A DNA stretch of 40,254 nucleotides from Verrucomicrobiia bacterium (GCA_035629175.1 DASPIL010000040.1:1-40254), one strand, 5' to 3'; shown: positions 16,887 to 25,160, numbered from the stretch's first letter. Program-made: numbers and translations. Notes: a model not told the origin generated them from the sequence alone.

Positions 16887-17747
16887 TCAGGACCGCAGCC
16901 GCGATTCCTCCAGGAGCGTGTGATATGCGGCGTTCAGGGACTTGGTCCATTCTTCCGCCAACAAGCGAGAACGTTCATCCATATGGGCGAAGCGGTCGGG
17001 ATGACACTCCTTGATCCGCACGCGATAGGCCGCCTTGATCTCCAATTCCGTTGCGCCAGCGCGGACGCCCAGAATCTCCGCGGGCGCAAGTTGTTGCGGC
17101 AAGACTGAAGGCGCCGGCTCGGGTTCCGGCTGGGTCTCCGGGCCAGCAACGCGAATGCGCTGGCGCCGCCGAAATTCCCTCAACTGCAGGCGCAACGGCA
17201 GGGTAAGCGAAACACGGGTTTCATCGGGTTGAAAGAAAATCACACCCGGAACCAGCCGCAGTTCGGATCGAAGCCGATCCCACTGAACTTCGGGAAAAAG
17301 GTTCTCCAATTCCATTCGCCTCACAGGCCGCTCGCGTGCCGCCAAAAACAGGAGAAGATTCGCATTCGCGGCGAGATCAAATTGCTTCCAGTTCCGCGCC
17401 CGCCGCAAATGCGGCAATCCCTCCAGCACAAGGCGAGGGCCGATGTGGACATATTCGCGGACCAGCCAGAGCGGCAGAAACGACATGTCATCGCGCGCGG
17501 CGTACATGGCGTCGAGCCAAAGCAAGCCGATGATTACAACGCCAATGAACGCACTCGCGAACGAGATCCAGCCGGCAAGCGGAAAGGCGGAAAGCAGAAC
17601 CAGCTTGGCTCCCATGAAGACGATCCAAAAGGTCAGCCCCATGAAAATCGAACCTCCCAGCAACGTCAGCGCAGCATACCCCGCTTCACCAACCATTCCC
17701 CGCCGCCGCCGGGATGCCAGCCACCGTTCGATCGTTGCTGATTTCAC
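16887..17747 (-). CDS. membrane protein with C-terminal DnaJ domain
   Basis: This 286-residue protein has two transmembrane segments near the N-terminus (about residues 24-50 and 55-80), a central cytosolic region and a C-terminal J domain (about residues 222-284). The J domain shows LAPAEILGVRAGATELEIKA, the HPD tripeptide in KECHPDRFAHM, and a final helix SLNAAYHTLLEE. J domains stimulate DnaK/Hsp70 ATPase, and HPD is intact. A membrane anchor with a C-terminal J domain resembles DjlA, whose middle is a TerB-like domain. Here a separate TerB-like gene lies 80 nt upstream, so the two may form a split DjlA. A Pro/Glu linker (GPETQPEPEPAPS) precedes the J domain. Confidence 0.85.
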   Translation of the reverse strand: MKSATIERWLASRRRRGMVGEAGYAALTLLGGSIFMGLTFWIVFMGAKLVLLSAFPLAGWISFASAFIGVVIIGLLWLDAMYAARDDMSFLPLWLVREYVHIGPRLVLEGLPHLRRARNWKQFDLAANANLLLFLAARERPVRRMELENLFPEVQWDRLRSELRLVPGVIFFQPDETRVSLTLPLRLQLREFRRRQRIRVAGPETQPEPEPAPSVLPQQLAPAEILGVRAGATELEIKAAYRVRIKECHPDRFAHMDERSRLLAEEWTKSLNAAYHTLLEESRLRS

Positions 17748-17827
17748 TGTTGAACGGACGCGAAATCCGGTTCCATCAAACCCCGATCACGAGTTTTTCT
17801 TTAGGATTCCAGCGGGCTGCGGCCGGC

Positions 17828-18214
17828 TTACGGCAGCGACGATCGCAGTTTGAATTCTTCGCGGACAATTCCCAACACTGCGCGTTCAGGCGCGGCGACG
17901 TTGTTGTCGCTGGAAATCATGCTGACGAGCAGGTTGAACGTGCGGCGCCTCAGGTCGGCGTCGGTGATCTTCCCGGCCACCTCTGCGACATAAGCTCTAA
18001 CAGCTTCGGGGGCGCTGCTGCGCTGGCGCGTTCGCGTGTAGGCGGCGTCGACGAAACGATTGCGGGCGTCGGGTGAACTGAAGTTCATGGTATCGAGTAG
18101 TTGCCCGATGCGGCGGTCTTCGACGGCTGATAGATTGCCGTCCAGGTACATCCCAAACAACAAGAGATCGAGGAGCACGGCTTTTTGCTCATCGGTATAA
18201 CCTGCGAAATCCAT
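17828..18214 (-). CDS. TerB-like helical protein
   Basis: This 128-residue all-helical protein begins MDFAGYTDEQKAVLLDLLLF. The features GMYLDGNLSAVEDRRI and a second FNLLVSMISSDNNVAAPERAVL look like the paired acidic helices of the TerB/DjlA-N fold, a putative metal-binding domain. The start at 18214 is fixed by AGGAG five nucleotides upstream (18220-18224). It is the first gene of a minus-strand trio and is followed by the membrane J-domain protein. TerB domains are also linked to tellurite resistance and envelope stress, but here the J-domain neighbour points to a DjlA-like role. The fold call is from motif reading and is moderately sure. Confidence 0.7.
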   Translation of the reverse strand: MDFAGYTDEQKAVLLDLLLFGMYLDGNLSAVEDRRIGQLLDTMNFSSPDARNRFVDAAYTRTRQRSSAPEAVRAYVAEVAGKITDADLRRRTFNLLVSMISSDNNVAAPERAVLGIVREEFKLRSSLP

Positions 18215-18219
18215 AATGG

Positions 18220-18224
18220 CTCCT
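18220..18224 (-). promoter_or_regulatory. ribosome binding site for the TerB-like gene
   Basis: AGGAG on the minus strand, five nucleotides before the ATG at 18214, decides the start of the TerB-like protein against a longer frame beginning at 18280. Confidence 0.7.
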
Positions 18225-18376
18225 GAGTCAACGCAGCCGTGCCGGGTTTTCCAGTTTCGCTGCGGTGCTTCAATGAACAAACATCAGAGCAATCCACGCA
18301 AGCACCAATTGCGACGGCCGCATGGCTGGAAACCATTTGCCCTTCCAGCCGTCTTACTCAAGAATTTCGAACCATT

Positions 18377-18778
18377 ATGAATCTGACAACACCTGTTCTG
18401 TTGGTGGCCTCAACGTTCTGCTATTTCGCAGTGGCCGCAGAGGCGCCCTCCCTGCCGCCGCCGGCGTCTCGTCAGGGCGTGAGTTTTGCCAAGGACATCC
18501 TGCCAGTCTTTGAGAAATCGTGCGTGAAGTGCCACAGCGGCGAACGTCCCAAGGCCAAACTGCGGCTCGATACCCTCGAAGGCACCTTGAAGGGAAGTTC
18601 TGAAGGCAAGGTTGTCGTTCCTGGCGACAGTGCCAAGAGCCAGCTGGTTCTTACGGTTGGCCATCAGGTCGACAAAGATCTTTGGATGCCGCCCCCCGGC
18701 AACAAACAGGGCATCAAACCGCTCGCTGCCGAGGAGATTTCCCTGATCCGAGCGTGGATTGACCAGGGCGCAAAGTAG
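18377..18778 (+). CDS. small exported c-type cytochrome, planctomycete/verrucomicrobial type
   Basis: This 133-residue protein has a signal peptide (MNLTTPVLLVASTFCYFAVA, ending AAEA) and one haem-attachment motif CVKCH in FEKSCVKCHSGERPKAKLRL. It follows the PSCyt1/'cytochrome c domain' pattern: SFAKDILPVFEKSC, LRLDTLEGTLKG, VVPGDSAKSQL, a distal Met in LWMPPPG, and EEISLIRAWIDQGA at the end. This domain usually forms the N-terminus of large DUF1549/DUF1553 proteins in Planctomycetes and Verrucomicrobia; here it stands alone. It would be a periplasmic electron carrier with unknown partner. The ATG at 18377 is chosen for the signal peptide; upstream codons look non-coding. A hairpin follows the stop. 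Confidence 0.88.
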   Translation: MNLTTPVLLVASTFCYFAVAAEAPSLPPPASRQGVSFAKDILPVFEKSCVKCHSGERPKAKLRLDTLEGTLKGSSEGKVVVPGDSAKSQLVLTVGHQVDKDLWMPPPGNKQGIKPLAAEEISLIRAWIDQGAK

Positions 18779-18796
18779 ATTTCATTTGCATCAAAA

Positions 18797-18830
18797 GGGG
18801 CGAGGCGTTCCGAATACGCCTGTAACCCCC
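18797..18830 (+). terminator. hairpin after the cytochrome c gene
   Basis: An inner stem AGGCGT (18803-18808) / ACGCCT (18816-18821) lies within outer GGGG (18797-18800) / CCCC (18826-18830). It starts 18 nt after the stop. There is no T-run after it, so it could be a terminator helped by Rho or an mRNA 3' stabiliser. Confidence 0.45.
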
Positions 18831-18867
18831 TGCTTCGTTCCTGGCTCTAAACGAGCAATTGGCTCCC

Positions 18868-18917
18868 AGGTTCCATCAGGATTCACGTTTGCAGCCGGAA
18901 CCTTGTGCTATTAGTAT
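18868..18917 (+). promoter_or_regulatory. candidate promoter with inverted repeat before the efflux operon
   Basis: AGGTTCC (18868-18874) is inverted at GGAACCT (18897-18903). TTGCAG (18889-18894) and TAGTAT (18912-18917), with a 17-nt spacer, form a weak sigma-70-like promoter whose spacer contains the right arm of the repeat. The ATG of the adaptor gene is 15 nt beyond the -10 box. An operator overlapping the promoter would fit a regulated efflux system, but chance cannot be excluded. Confidence 0.3.
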
Positions 18918-18932
18918 GGACGGCTTGATTCA

Positions 18933-20129
18933 ATGAAGAAGTGGATTTTTTTAATGGTTGCGCTGGCCGCCGGGACCGGCGGGTACGTATTTTGGTCGAA
19001 ACGGCCAGCGGCGTCGGTCTCCCGGACCGAAGCTTCGCCGCTGACCACCGCGGTCATTGAGAGCCGCAGCATCGTTCTGAGCGTCGGCGCAGCCGGGGAT
19101 ATCGGTCCGGATGAAATGGTATCAGTGCGGCCGGAAGTGAATGGGCGGATCGCTGAATTGCCCGTGAACATTGGCGACCAGGTAAAGGAGGGCGCCTTGC
19201 TCTGTGCGTTGGACGATCGGGATCTCCAAACCGAACGATCCTCGCGCGTCACGGAAATCGAGGGCGCACGCCTCCAGGTGCTGCAGGCGCAGCGGCTCTT
19301 TGAACGCAGCAAGCGGCTGTATGAGAGCAAGCTGATTTCGCAGGAAGCTTTCCAGGATACGGAAACGTCCTACGAACTCGCCAAGAACTCGCTCGAGCGC
19401 GCTGAAAAAGGTTTGAAAATAGTGGAGGACAAACTCGCCAAAACACGGATTGTCGCCCCATTCGATTGCACCGTCCTCACCCGCCCCGTAGCCATCGGCC
19501 AGGCCGTGTCGGGTTCGGGCGGATTCAACAGCGGCACCGATATCATGTCCATCGCCGACCTGCGCGAGATGATCATCACCGCGCACCTCAATCAGGCGGA
19601 TGTCATCCGGATCCGGCCCGGCCAGGAAGTCGAGATTTCGGTGGAGGCCGTGCCCGGCTTGAAGCTTAAGGGAGAGGTCGAACGCATTGCACCGCAGGCG
19701 ACAATCCGAAACAACATGAAGGGTTTCACCACGCAGGTGCGCCTCCGCAAGCTTGATGATCGCGTTCGTCCCGGGATGACCGCCAACATCAATATTCCGA
19801 TCCTTTCAGCGGATAACGTTCTCGCCATTCCGCTCGCGGCCGTATTTACAGAACAGGAAGAGCGTTTCGCCTACGTGAAAGTGGGCGCCGACATGTTTCA
19901 GCCGCGGCCCATCACGATTGGGGTGTCGGATTATCAGCACGCCCAGATCTTGCACGGGCTATCGAGCGGTGATGTTGTGTCGCTGATCAAGCCTGCAGCG
20001 GAAAAGCTCACGCCGGCCGTCGTCACCGGGCCGGGTTCGCAGAGCACGCAGGTGCCGACGCAAGATCGATCCGTAGCCTTGCTCAACCGCACAGCGGCCC
20101 CCACAAATTCTGCCGCGCAACTGCGCTAA
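18933..20129 (+). CDS. MacA/HlyD-type periplasmic adaptor of an efflux system
   Basis: This 398-residue membrane-fusion protein joins an inner-membrane transporter to an outer-membrane channel. It begins with a membrane anchor (MKKWIFLMVALAAGTGGYVF). It then has a lipoyl/barrel-sandwich domain (VRPEVNGRIAELPVNIGDQV, VAPFDCTVLTRPVAIGQAV), an alpha-helical hairpin (about residues 110-175) and a beta-barrel domain (RPGQEVEISVEAVPGLKLKG). A membrane-proximal domain with LAIPLAAVFTEQ follows, then a Pro/Thr/Ser-rich tail. With the ATPase 11 nt downstream and the permease behind it, the set is MacAB-like. The substrate may be a macrolide, peptide, lipopeptide or siderophore and cannot be read from sequence. 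No outer-membrane TolC gene lies in the window. Confidence 0.9.
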   Translation: MKKWIFLMVALAAGTGGYVFWSKRPAASVSRTEASPLTTAVIESRSIVLSVGAAGDIGPDEMVSVRPEVNGRIAELPVNIGDQVKEGALLCALDDRDLQTERSSRVTEIEGARLQVLQAQRLFERSKRLYESKLISQEAFQDTETSYELAKNSLERAEKGLKIVEDKLAKTRIVAPFDCTVLTRPVAIGQAVSGSGGFNSGTDIMSIADLREMIITAHLNQADVIRIRPGQEVEISVEAVPGLKLKGEVERIAPQATIRNNMKGFTTQVRLRKLDDRVRPGMTANINIPILSADNVLAIPLAAVFTEQEERFAYVKVGADMFQPRPITIGVSDYQHAQILHGLSSGDVVSLIKPAAEKLTPAVVTGPGSQSTQVPTQDRSVALLNRTAAPTNSAAQLR

Positions 20130-20140
20130 GCGTTGCAGCC

Positions 20141-20851
20141 ATGGCGCTCATCGAGCTTCGGAACATCAGCAAGATCTATCACCTTGGCGGTGAGGAAATC
20201 CGTGCGCTGGACAATGTCACGCTCGATATCGAAGCAGGCGAATTCATTTCGATCATTGGACCCTCCGGCAGCGGCAAATCGACGCTGATGCATATCCTGG
20301 GCTGCCTCGATTCTCCCACCCATGGCACATTGAAGCTGGACGGAATTGAGATCCAGGGAGCTTCCGCTTCAAGGCTGGCCCGGCTGCGGAACCAGAAGAT
20401 AGGGTTCGTGTTCCAGTTTTTCAATCTGCTGCCGAAGCTCAACGTTCTCCAGAACGTGGAGTTGCCAATGATTTACAGCGGGATTTCGGCGCGCGAGCGT
20501 CATGACCGCGCCATGGATGCGCTGAAGCTGGTTGGCCTCGATAAACGTTCCAAGCATCGGCCGATGCAGATTTCCGGCGGTCAACAGCAACGCGTCGCGA
20601 TTGCACGGGCGCTTGTGAACAATCCCCGGATTGTTTTTGCAGACGAGCCCACTGGGAACCTCGATTCCAACACGGGCGACGCGATTCTCGAACTCTTCCA
20701 CAAATTGAGCAGCGAAGGACGGACGATCGCCCTGGTGACGCATGATCCTGAGATTGCCGCACGCACGCCGCGGAAAATTGAGATTCGCGATGGCAAGGTG
20801 GCGCAAACCCTCACGCCTGAATTCATTGGGCAGAAAGCGACGGTGGCATGA
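20141..20851 (+). CDS. MacB/LolD-type ABC transporter ATP-binding protein
   Basis: This is a 236-residue ABC ATPase of the MacB/LolD/FtsE group. It shows ALDNVTLDIEAGEFISIIGP with Walker A GPSGSGKST (40-48), a Q-loop in FVFQFFNLLPKLNVLQNVEL, and the LSGGQ-type signature ISGGQQQRVAIARAL. Walker B with catalytic Glu is in FADEPTGNLDS and the H-loop His in VTHDPEIA. GEEIRALDNV and the FNLLP segment are typical of the mechanotransmission type. The gene lies 11 nt after the adaptor, and its stop overlaps the permease start by 4 nt (ATGA). It powers the permease from the cytoplasmic side. Confidence 0.95.
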   Translation: MALIELRNISKIYHLGGEEIRALDNVTLDIEAGEFISIIGPSGSGKSTLMHILGCLDSPTHGTLKLDGIEIQGASASRLARLRNQKIGFVFQFFNLLPKLNVLQNVELPMIYSGISARERHDRAMDALKLVGLDKRSKHRPMQISGGQQQRVAIARALVNNPRIVFADEPTGNLDSNTGDAILELFHKLSSEGRTIALVTHDPEIAARTPRKIEIRDGKVAQTLTPEFIGQKATVA

Positions 20852-22224
20852 ACCTGCTCAATGCGATCCTGGTGGGTTTCAAGGAAATCTGGGCGCATAA
20901 ATTCCGCTCCCTCCTGACAATGCTCGGGATCATCCTCGGTGTTTCCAGCCTCATTGGCATGTCGGCCCTGGTGAAGGGCATGGAGAACGGAATGCGCGAG
21001 GCCTTGGTTGCAATCGGCGGCGTCGAACGCGTTCGCATCCAGGAGAGCGACATTCCCCCGGAGCAACAGCATCGCGCCGACCAGGCGGTCGGCCTCACAA
21101 TGAACGATGTCTACGCCCTGCAGAAAAATGCGAGTCTCACGAAATTGATCCAACCTGAGATGCGCGTGCGCAACCTTGTCCTCACCCGCGGGGGCAGGAC
21201 GTCATCGCCATGGAATTTTCTGGGCACATGGCCCAGCGCTATGGAGATGAACGAGCATCGCATCGCGCACGGACGCATGTTCAATGAAATCGATGAGGAG
21301 ACCGCCCGCCCCGTCTGCGTAATCGGCACCCAGGTCCGCGACGAGTTGTTCGGTTCACCTGATGAAATCGGTTACGAATACATTCCCGTTGGCGAGCAGG
21401 TGACGATTCAAAACCAGGTCTTCACGATCATTGGAATGTTTCAGCATTACGAGAGCGAGCAGGACCGCAAGGCCCGCCTCCAGGAAGCGCTCGCGCGGGC
21501 ATCCGCCGGGACCAACTCCGCGGCCGGACCGAGCCGGGATCGCGGACGCAATCGCGGACGCGGCGGCGGGAGCTGGGTGTTTCGCATGAAGAATGACACG
21601 GTGTATATCCCGCTCAACACCATGTATCTGCGTTTTCGGGCCGCCTCGGGGACGAACTCCGCGCCCGACCCCCGGCTGACAGGCATGTCAATCAAGGTCT
21701 CCAGTGCCGATGCTCTGGAACCCGCAATAGAACAGGCGCACAAGGCGCTGTATCGAACTCACAACGGCATTGAGGATTTCGCTTTCGAAACGCAGGAAAC
21801 CTGGTCCGAGAACATCGCGGCCGCCATCAAGAACGCCCGAATGAGCGGCGGCATCATTGCGGCCATCAGCCTGATCGTCGGCGGCATTGGCATCATGAAT
21901 ATCATGCTTGCCAGCATCACGGAACGCATCCGCGAAATCGGCATTCGCAAGGCGATTGGAGCAACATCGCTCGATGTCTTCATTCAGATTCTTGTCGAGA
22001 GCGTCGTGATCGCGATCATTGGCGGCATCGCTGGACTCGCAGCGTCGCTCGGCCTCGTGAACCTGCTGACCTCCATTTCACCAACGGACAACACCCCGCA
22101 AATTACCGTGACCTCATGCATGATCGCGTTCGCGTTCAGTGTCTGTGTGGGGGTCGTTGCGGGGCTCATCCCGGCCTTCAAAGCGGCGAAACTCGATCCC
22201 ATCCAGGCATTGCGCTACGAATAG
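20848..22224 (+). CDS. MacB/FtsX-type ABC transporter permease
   Basis: This 458-residue permease has one N-terminal transmembrane helix (HKFRSLLTMLGIILGVSSLI), a large periplasmic MacB-core domain and three C-terminal helices (about residues 330-352, 384-408 and 423-447). It closes with the conserved IREIGIRKAIGATSLDVFIQ and GLIPAFKAAKLDPIQALRYE. Unlike E. coli MacB, the ATPase is a separate gene. The periplasmic domain carries a low-complexity Arg/Gly insertion (RDRGRNRGRGGG) and an Ala/Ser stretch around residues 213-240. It overlaps the ATPase gene by 4 nt. Mechanotransmission, not substrate passage through the membrane, is the expected mechanism for this group. Confidence 0.93.
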   Translation: MNLLNAILVGFKEIWAHKFRSLLTMLGIILGVSSLIGMSALVKGMENGMREALVAIGGVERVRIQESDIPPEQQHRADQAVGLTMNDVYALQKNASLTKLIQPEMRVRNLVLTRGGRTSSPWNFLGTWPSAMEMNEHRIAHGRMFNEIDEETARPVCVIGTQVRDELFGSPDEIGYEYIPVGEQVTIQNQVFTIIGMFQHYESEQDRKARLQEALARASAGTNSAAGPSRDRGRNRGRGGGSWVFRMKNDTVYIPLNTMYLRFRAASGTNSAPDPRLTGMSIKVSSADALEPAIEQAHKALYRTHNGIEDFAFETQETWSENIAAAIKNARMSGGIIAAISLIVGGIGIMNIMLASITERIREIGIRKAIGATSLDVFIQILVESVVIAIIGGIAGLAASLGLVNLLTSISPTDNTPQITVTSCMIAFAFSVCVGVVAGLIPAFKAAKLDPIQALRYE

Positions 22225-22297
22225 ACCTGTGACCTGGCGTGGAAATCGCGGAACGTTGTGAATGCGCCATCCGTTCAGCCGAACGAAAAACCGGCTT

Positions 22298-24499
22298 TCA
22301 AGCCTCCTGAACCTTCAATCCGTCAGGCACGAGCGGCAATGAGCGAAGTCGAATTCCTGACGCGGCAAAGATTGCGTTGCTGATCGCGGGGGCGATCCCT
22401 GCGATGGGTGTTTCACCTGCGCCTGCCGACGGGAGATCCTTGCGATCGACGAGCACCACGTCCATTTTCGGGACGTCGCTGAAGCGCGGCACGCGGTAGT
22501 CAGAGAACCGCCCATTCATCACTTTCCCGTTTTGAAACTCGATTGCCTCGAACAGCGCGCCACCCAATCCCTGGGCCACGCATCCTGCAATCTGATTCTT
22601 CAAATGTTCGGGATTCACCACGGCGCCGCATTCAAAGGCCGCAACGATGCGTGTGACCTGCACGGAACCGCTGTCGCGATCGGCGAGGACTTCCGCGCAT
22701 GTCGCCAGGAACCCGCCCTTTTCCATTCCGCACGCAATGCCGAACCCGCGATTGGGCCCCAGTTTCTCGCGCTTCCAGCCAAATGCATTTGCCGCAGCCT
22801 CCAGCACCGCGCGCAGTCTCGGCTCTTCCAGATTGCGCAACCGGAACGCGAGCGGATCCATCTTCAACTTGGCTGCCAGTTCATCGATATGAACTTCGCG
22901 CGCGAAGAAGTTTGCCACCGAAGCGAGCGCGCGATACGAACCCTGCCGCAACGGGGAGGCGCTCCGATGGAATTCCGTTCTCACATCCGACACCTCGTAA
23001 GGGCATCGGATTCCAGCCGTTCCCGAGTTGTAGTTGTGCAGGTGCCAGCGCGTAATGGTGCCGTCGCGGCGGACAGCGCTCTCAATATCGACAATGCCCG
23101 CGGGTCGAAAATAGGCCCAAGCAAATTCCTCCTCCCGCGTCCAAACCAGTTTCACCGGCTTTTTCGCCGCCCGCGCCAGACGCGCTGCTTCGATTGCTGC
23201 CTCGCCCGTATGTTTTCCGCCATAACCGGAACCGGTGTCGGGAACGATCACTCGTACATCCGCTTCGGAGATGCCAAACGCCTGGGCGAGTTCACTACGA
23301 ACTCCAAACGGCCTTTGCGTTCCCGTCCATACCGTCAATTTCTTTTCCTGCCATTCGGCCACGGCCGCGCGCGGTTCCAGTGGCGCGTGCGCGATGTAGG
23401 CAATCGTGTAGCTCTGCTTGAGCAGAATGTCCCTGGTTTGCCGCTCGCCTTCATTTGCGTCAGGTGCTCCTCGAGCGTGTTTTCGAAGATGCTCGAACAG
23501 GTCGTCGTTCGAAATCTGCGGGTTCGGAATCCATTCCACATGAATCGCATCCAGTGCCCGCGCCGCTAGCAATGGATCCGCTGCGGCGACGCCTATGAAG
23601 TTGCCATCGCGAACCACTGTGACGCCAGTCATCGCCTCCGCTGCTGTCACGTCCAGGGCGCCCAATGTTGCCTCCCACGCTGAAGGCCGGAGCACACGGC
23701 CATGCAGCATGCCTTCGCGTTTCATGTCGGACGTGTAACGATGCCGGCCCGTGACGAAATCCGCACCCCTCACTTTGGGTGCGGAGGTTCCCGCCACCTT
23801 CCAATCCGCGGCAGGTTTGAGCGGCACATCGTCCGTCACAGTGCGGACAAGCTGCTGTCCACGGGTCAATTGACCGAACGTCATTTCCTGTTTTCGATCC
23901 CGCGAAATCACCTTGCCATCGATTGCCGTCAACTGCGCGCGATCGACGTGAAACCGTTCAGCCGCCAAATCCAACAGCGCCTCCCGCGCAGCGGCGGCAG
24001 TTCGACGCAGGTGCAGCGCCATGTCAGGCGTGGTACGGCTTCCGAAGGTTCCCAAATCGTAAGGAGTTCGGTCAGTATCGGCCATGACCAGTTCGATGCG
24101 GTCGAGCGCCGCGGACAATTCTTCGGCGACCGCTTGCGCGAGCGAAGTGCGGATGTTTTGCCCCACCTCCGTTTTGCCGGTAAATACCGAAATGGTTTCG
24201 TCTTCGCCTATGTGCAGCCACGCCCCAAGCTCCGTCGGCCGCGAACCCCCTCGTCCACTTCGCGCGCTACCTCCGCCCGACTCCTGCGCAATCGCGGCCT
24301 CAACGAACAAAAGCACCACAACGCCAGCGCCAAGCACTTTGAAGAACTGGCGGCGATCCACATCGAATCTGTAAACGGGCGCCGCAGCGAGTTCGTAACG
24401 TTCCGGCTCGATATCCACGTGAACGGCTTGCCCCTTGAATCCCACGCGTGAGGTTGTGCCCTTGTGCATTGCCTTTCGCGGCTTCCGAAGCGCACTCAT
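22298..24499 (-). CDS. molybdenum hydroxylase large subunit (IorB-like, xanthine dehydrogenase family)
   Basis: This 733-residue molybdopterin-binding subunit resembles isoquinoline 1-oxidoreductase beta. A twin-arginine-type segment DRRQFFKVLGAGVVVLLFV lies at residues 48-66, after an unusual 48-residue leader. Downstream are GAWLHIGEDETISVFTGKTEVGQNIRTSLAQ, TGTQRPFGVRSELAQAFG and GGKHTGEAAIEAARLAR. The catalytic Glu is in SAGAGETPIAGIAPAISNAI near the C-terminus. The enzyme would hydroxylate an N-heterocycle or aldehyde using a molybdenum cytosine or similar dinucleotide cofactor. It is coupled to the 2Fe-2S subunit by a 4-nt ATGA overlap. There is no FAD subunit, as in other Ior-type enzymes, so a cytochrome probably accepts electrons. 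Substrate unknown. Confidence 0.9.
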   Translation of the reverse strand: MSALRKPRKAMHKGTTSRVGFKGQAVHVDIEPERYELAAAPVYRFDVDRRQFFKVLGAGVVVLLFVEAAIAQESGGGSARSGRGGSRPTELGAWLHIGEDETISVFTGKTEVGQNIRTSLAQAVAEELSAALDRIELVMADTDRTPYDLGTFGSRTTPDMALHLRRTAAAAREALLDLAAERFHVDRAQLTAIDGKVISRDRKQEMTFGQLTRGQQLVRTVTDDVPLKPAADWKVAGTSAPKVRGADFVTGRHRYTSDMKREGMLHGRVLRPSAWEATLGALDVTAAEAMTGVTVVRDGNFIGVAAADPLLAARALDAIHVEWIPNPQISNDDLFEHLRKHARGAPDANEGERQTRDILLKQSYTIAYIAHAPLEPRAAVAEWQEKKLTVWTGTQRPFGVRSELAQAFGISEADVRVIVPDTGSGYGGKHTGEAAIEAARLARAAKKPVKLVWTREEEFAWAYFRPAGIVDIESAVRRDGTITRWHLHNYNSGTAGIRCPYEVSDVRTEFHRSASPLRQGSYRALASVANFFAREVHIDELAAKLKMDPLAFRLRNLEEPRLRAVLEAAANAFGWKREKLGPNRGFGIACGMEKGGFLATCAEVLADRDSGSVQVTRIVAAFECGAVVNPEHLKNQIAGCVAQGLGGALFEAIEFQNGKVMNGRFSDYRVPRFSDVPKMDVVLVDRKDLPSAGAGETPIAGIAPAISNAIFAASGIRLRSLPLVPDGLKVQEA

Positions 24500-24972
24500 T
24501 TTGCCTCCTTCATCGCTTGGGCTCCTTCACGAATCGCGCAAAGGATGCGTCTGTACACGGCACAACGGCAGATGTTGCCGTTCATGGCGCGAACGATTTC
24601 AGCGTCGGATGGGTCGGGCTTTCGCTGGAGCAATGCGAAGGCACTCATGATCATCCCTGACGTGCAATAGCCGCACTGCAACGCGTCACATTTCAGAAAT
24701 GCTGCCTGCAACGGATGCAGGGCCCCTTTTTTCCCCAGGCCTTCGATGGTGGTGATCTTCCTTTTGCCAACACTCCCGAGATTCACAATGCACGAACGGG
24801 TGGCGATTCCATCCAGCAGGACCGTGCATGCGCCGCACTGCGCTTCACCGCAACCGTACTTGGTGCCGGTCAGGTCCAGGTCGTCCCGTAAAACGCTGAG
24901 GAGGGTTCTTTCCCCATCCGCGTCGAGCTTGACGGGGCTTCCGTTGACGTGCAATTCGGTCACTCTCGGCAT
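24496..24972 (-). CDS. 2Fe-2S subunit of molybdenum hydroxylase (IorA-like)
   Basis: This 158-residue small subunit carries two [2Fe-2S] clusters. The plant-type ferredoxin cluster is at YGCGEAQCGACTVLLDG with a fourth Cys in TRSCIVN. The helical-domain cluster is at LQCGYCTSGMI and NGNICRCAVYRRI. Length and order match IorA/CoxS-type subunits. It passes electrons from the molybdenum subunit encoded directly downstream (4-nt overlap). The usual Cys-x-Cys-Thr/Gly-Gly-Tyr reads CRCAVY here, a small variation seen in Ior-type proteins. The start ATG at 24972 has no visible Shine-Dalgarno. The promoter should lie in the 313-nt gap towards the sugar-transferase genes. Confidence 0.93.
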   Translation of the reverse strand: MPRVTELHVNGSPVKLDADGERTLLSVLRDDLDLTGTKYGCGEAQCGACTVLLDGIATRSCIVNLGSVGKRKITTIEGLGKKGALHPLQAAFLKCDALQCGYCTSGMIMSAFALLQRKPDPSDAEIVRAMNGNICRCAVYRRILCAIREGAQAMKEAK

Positions 24973-25160
24973 AGGCGATAACAGCTGAAACCCGCGCGCC
25001 AGAAGCGCCGCGAGGAGGTCCAGGGTTACGAGACTCAGGACGCGCAGTTTCCCGGCATGGTTTCAAGCCCAATATTAATGGGGTTTGTTGCTTAGGGTAT
25101 CAATACCGGGGCCTTGCTGCTTTCACCCACTGTGGAGGGAACACGAGCATCCGTAAGCTC
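24973..25160. other. divergent intergenic region between the Mo-hydroxylase and sugar-transferase operons
   Basis: The gap between the iorA-like start (24972) and the sugar-transferase start (25286) is 313 nt. Its left part, given here, shows no coding pattern and should hold both divergent promoters; I could not identify clear -35/-10 pairs. GTGGAGGGA at 25132-25140 is Shine-Dalgarno-like but too far from the following ATG codons. The right part (25161-25289) holds a small open frame listed separately. Confidence 0.4.

Noticed and set aside
18377-18778. Cytochrome c gene as part of a DUF1549/DUF1553 planctomycete-type operon
   Set aside because: No such genes adjoin it; the next genes are an efflux system with a separate candidate promoter.
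22269-22300. Hairpin AGCCG...CGGCT between the MacB-type permease and molybdenum hydroxylase genes
   Set aside because: Only a 5-bp stem with a long A-rich loop and no proper T-tract; too weak to call a terminator.
22532-23569. 345-codon plus-strand frame inside the molybdenum hydroxylase gene
   Set aside because: It is antisense to a gene with clear catalytic motifs and its product shows no motif or signal.
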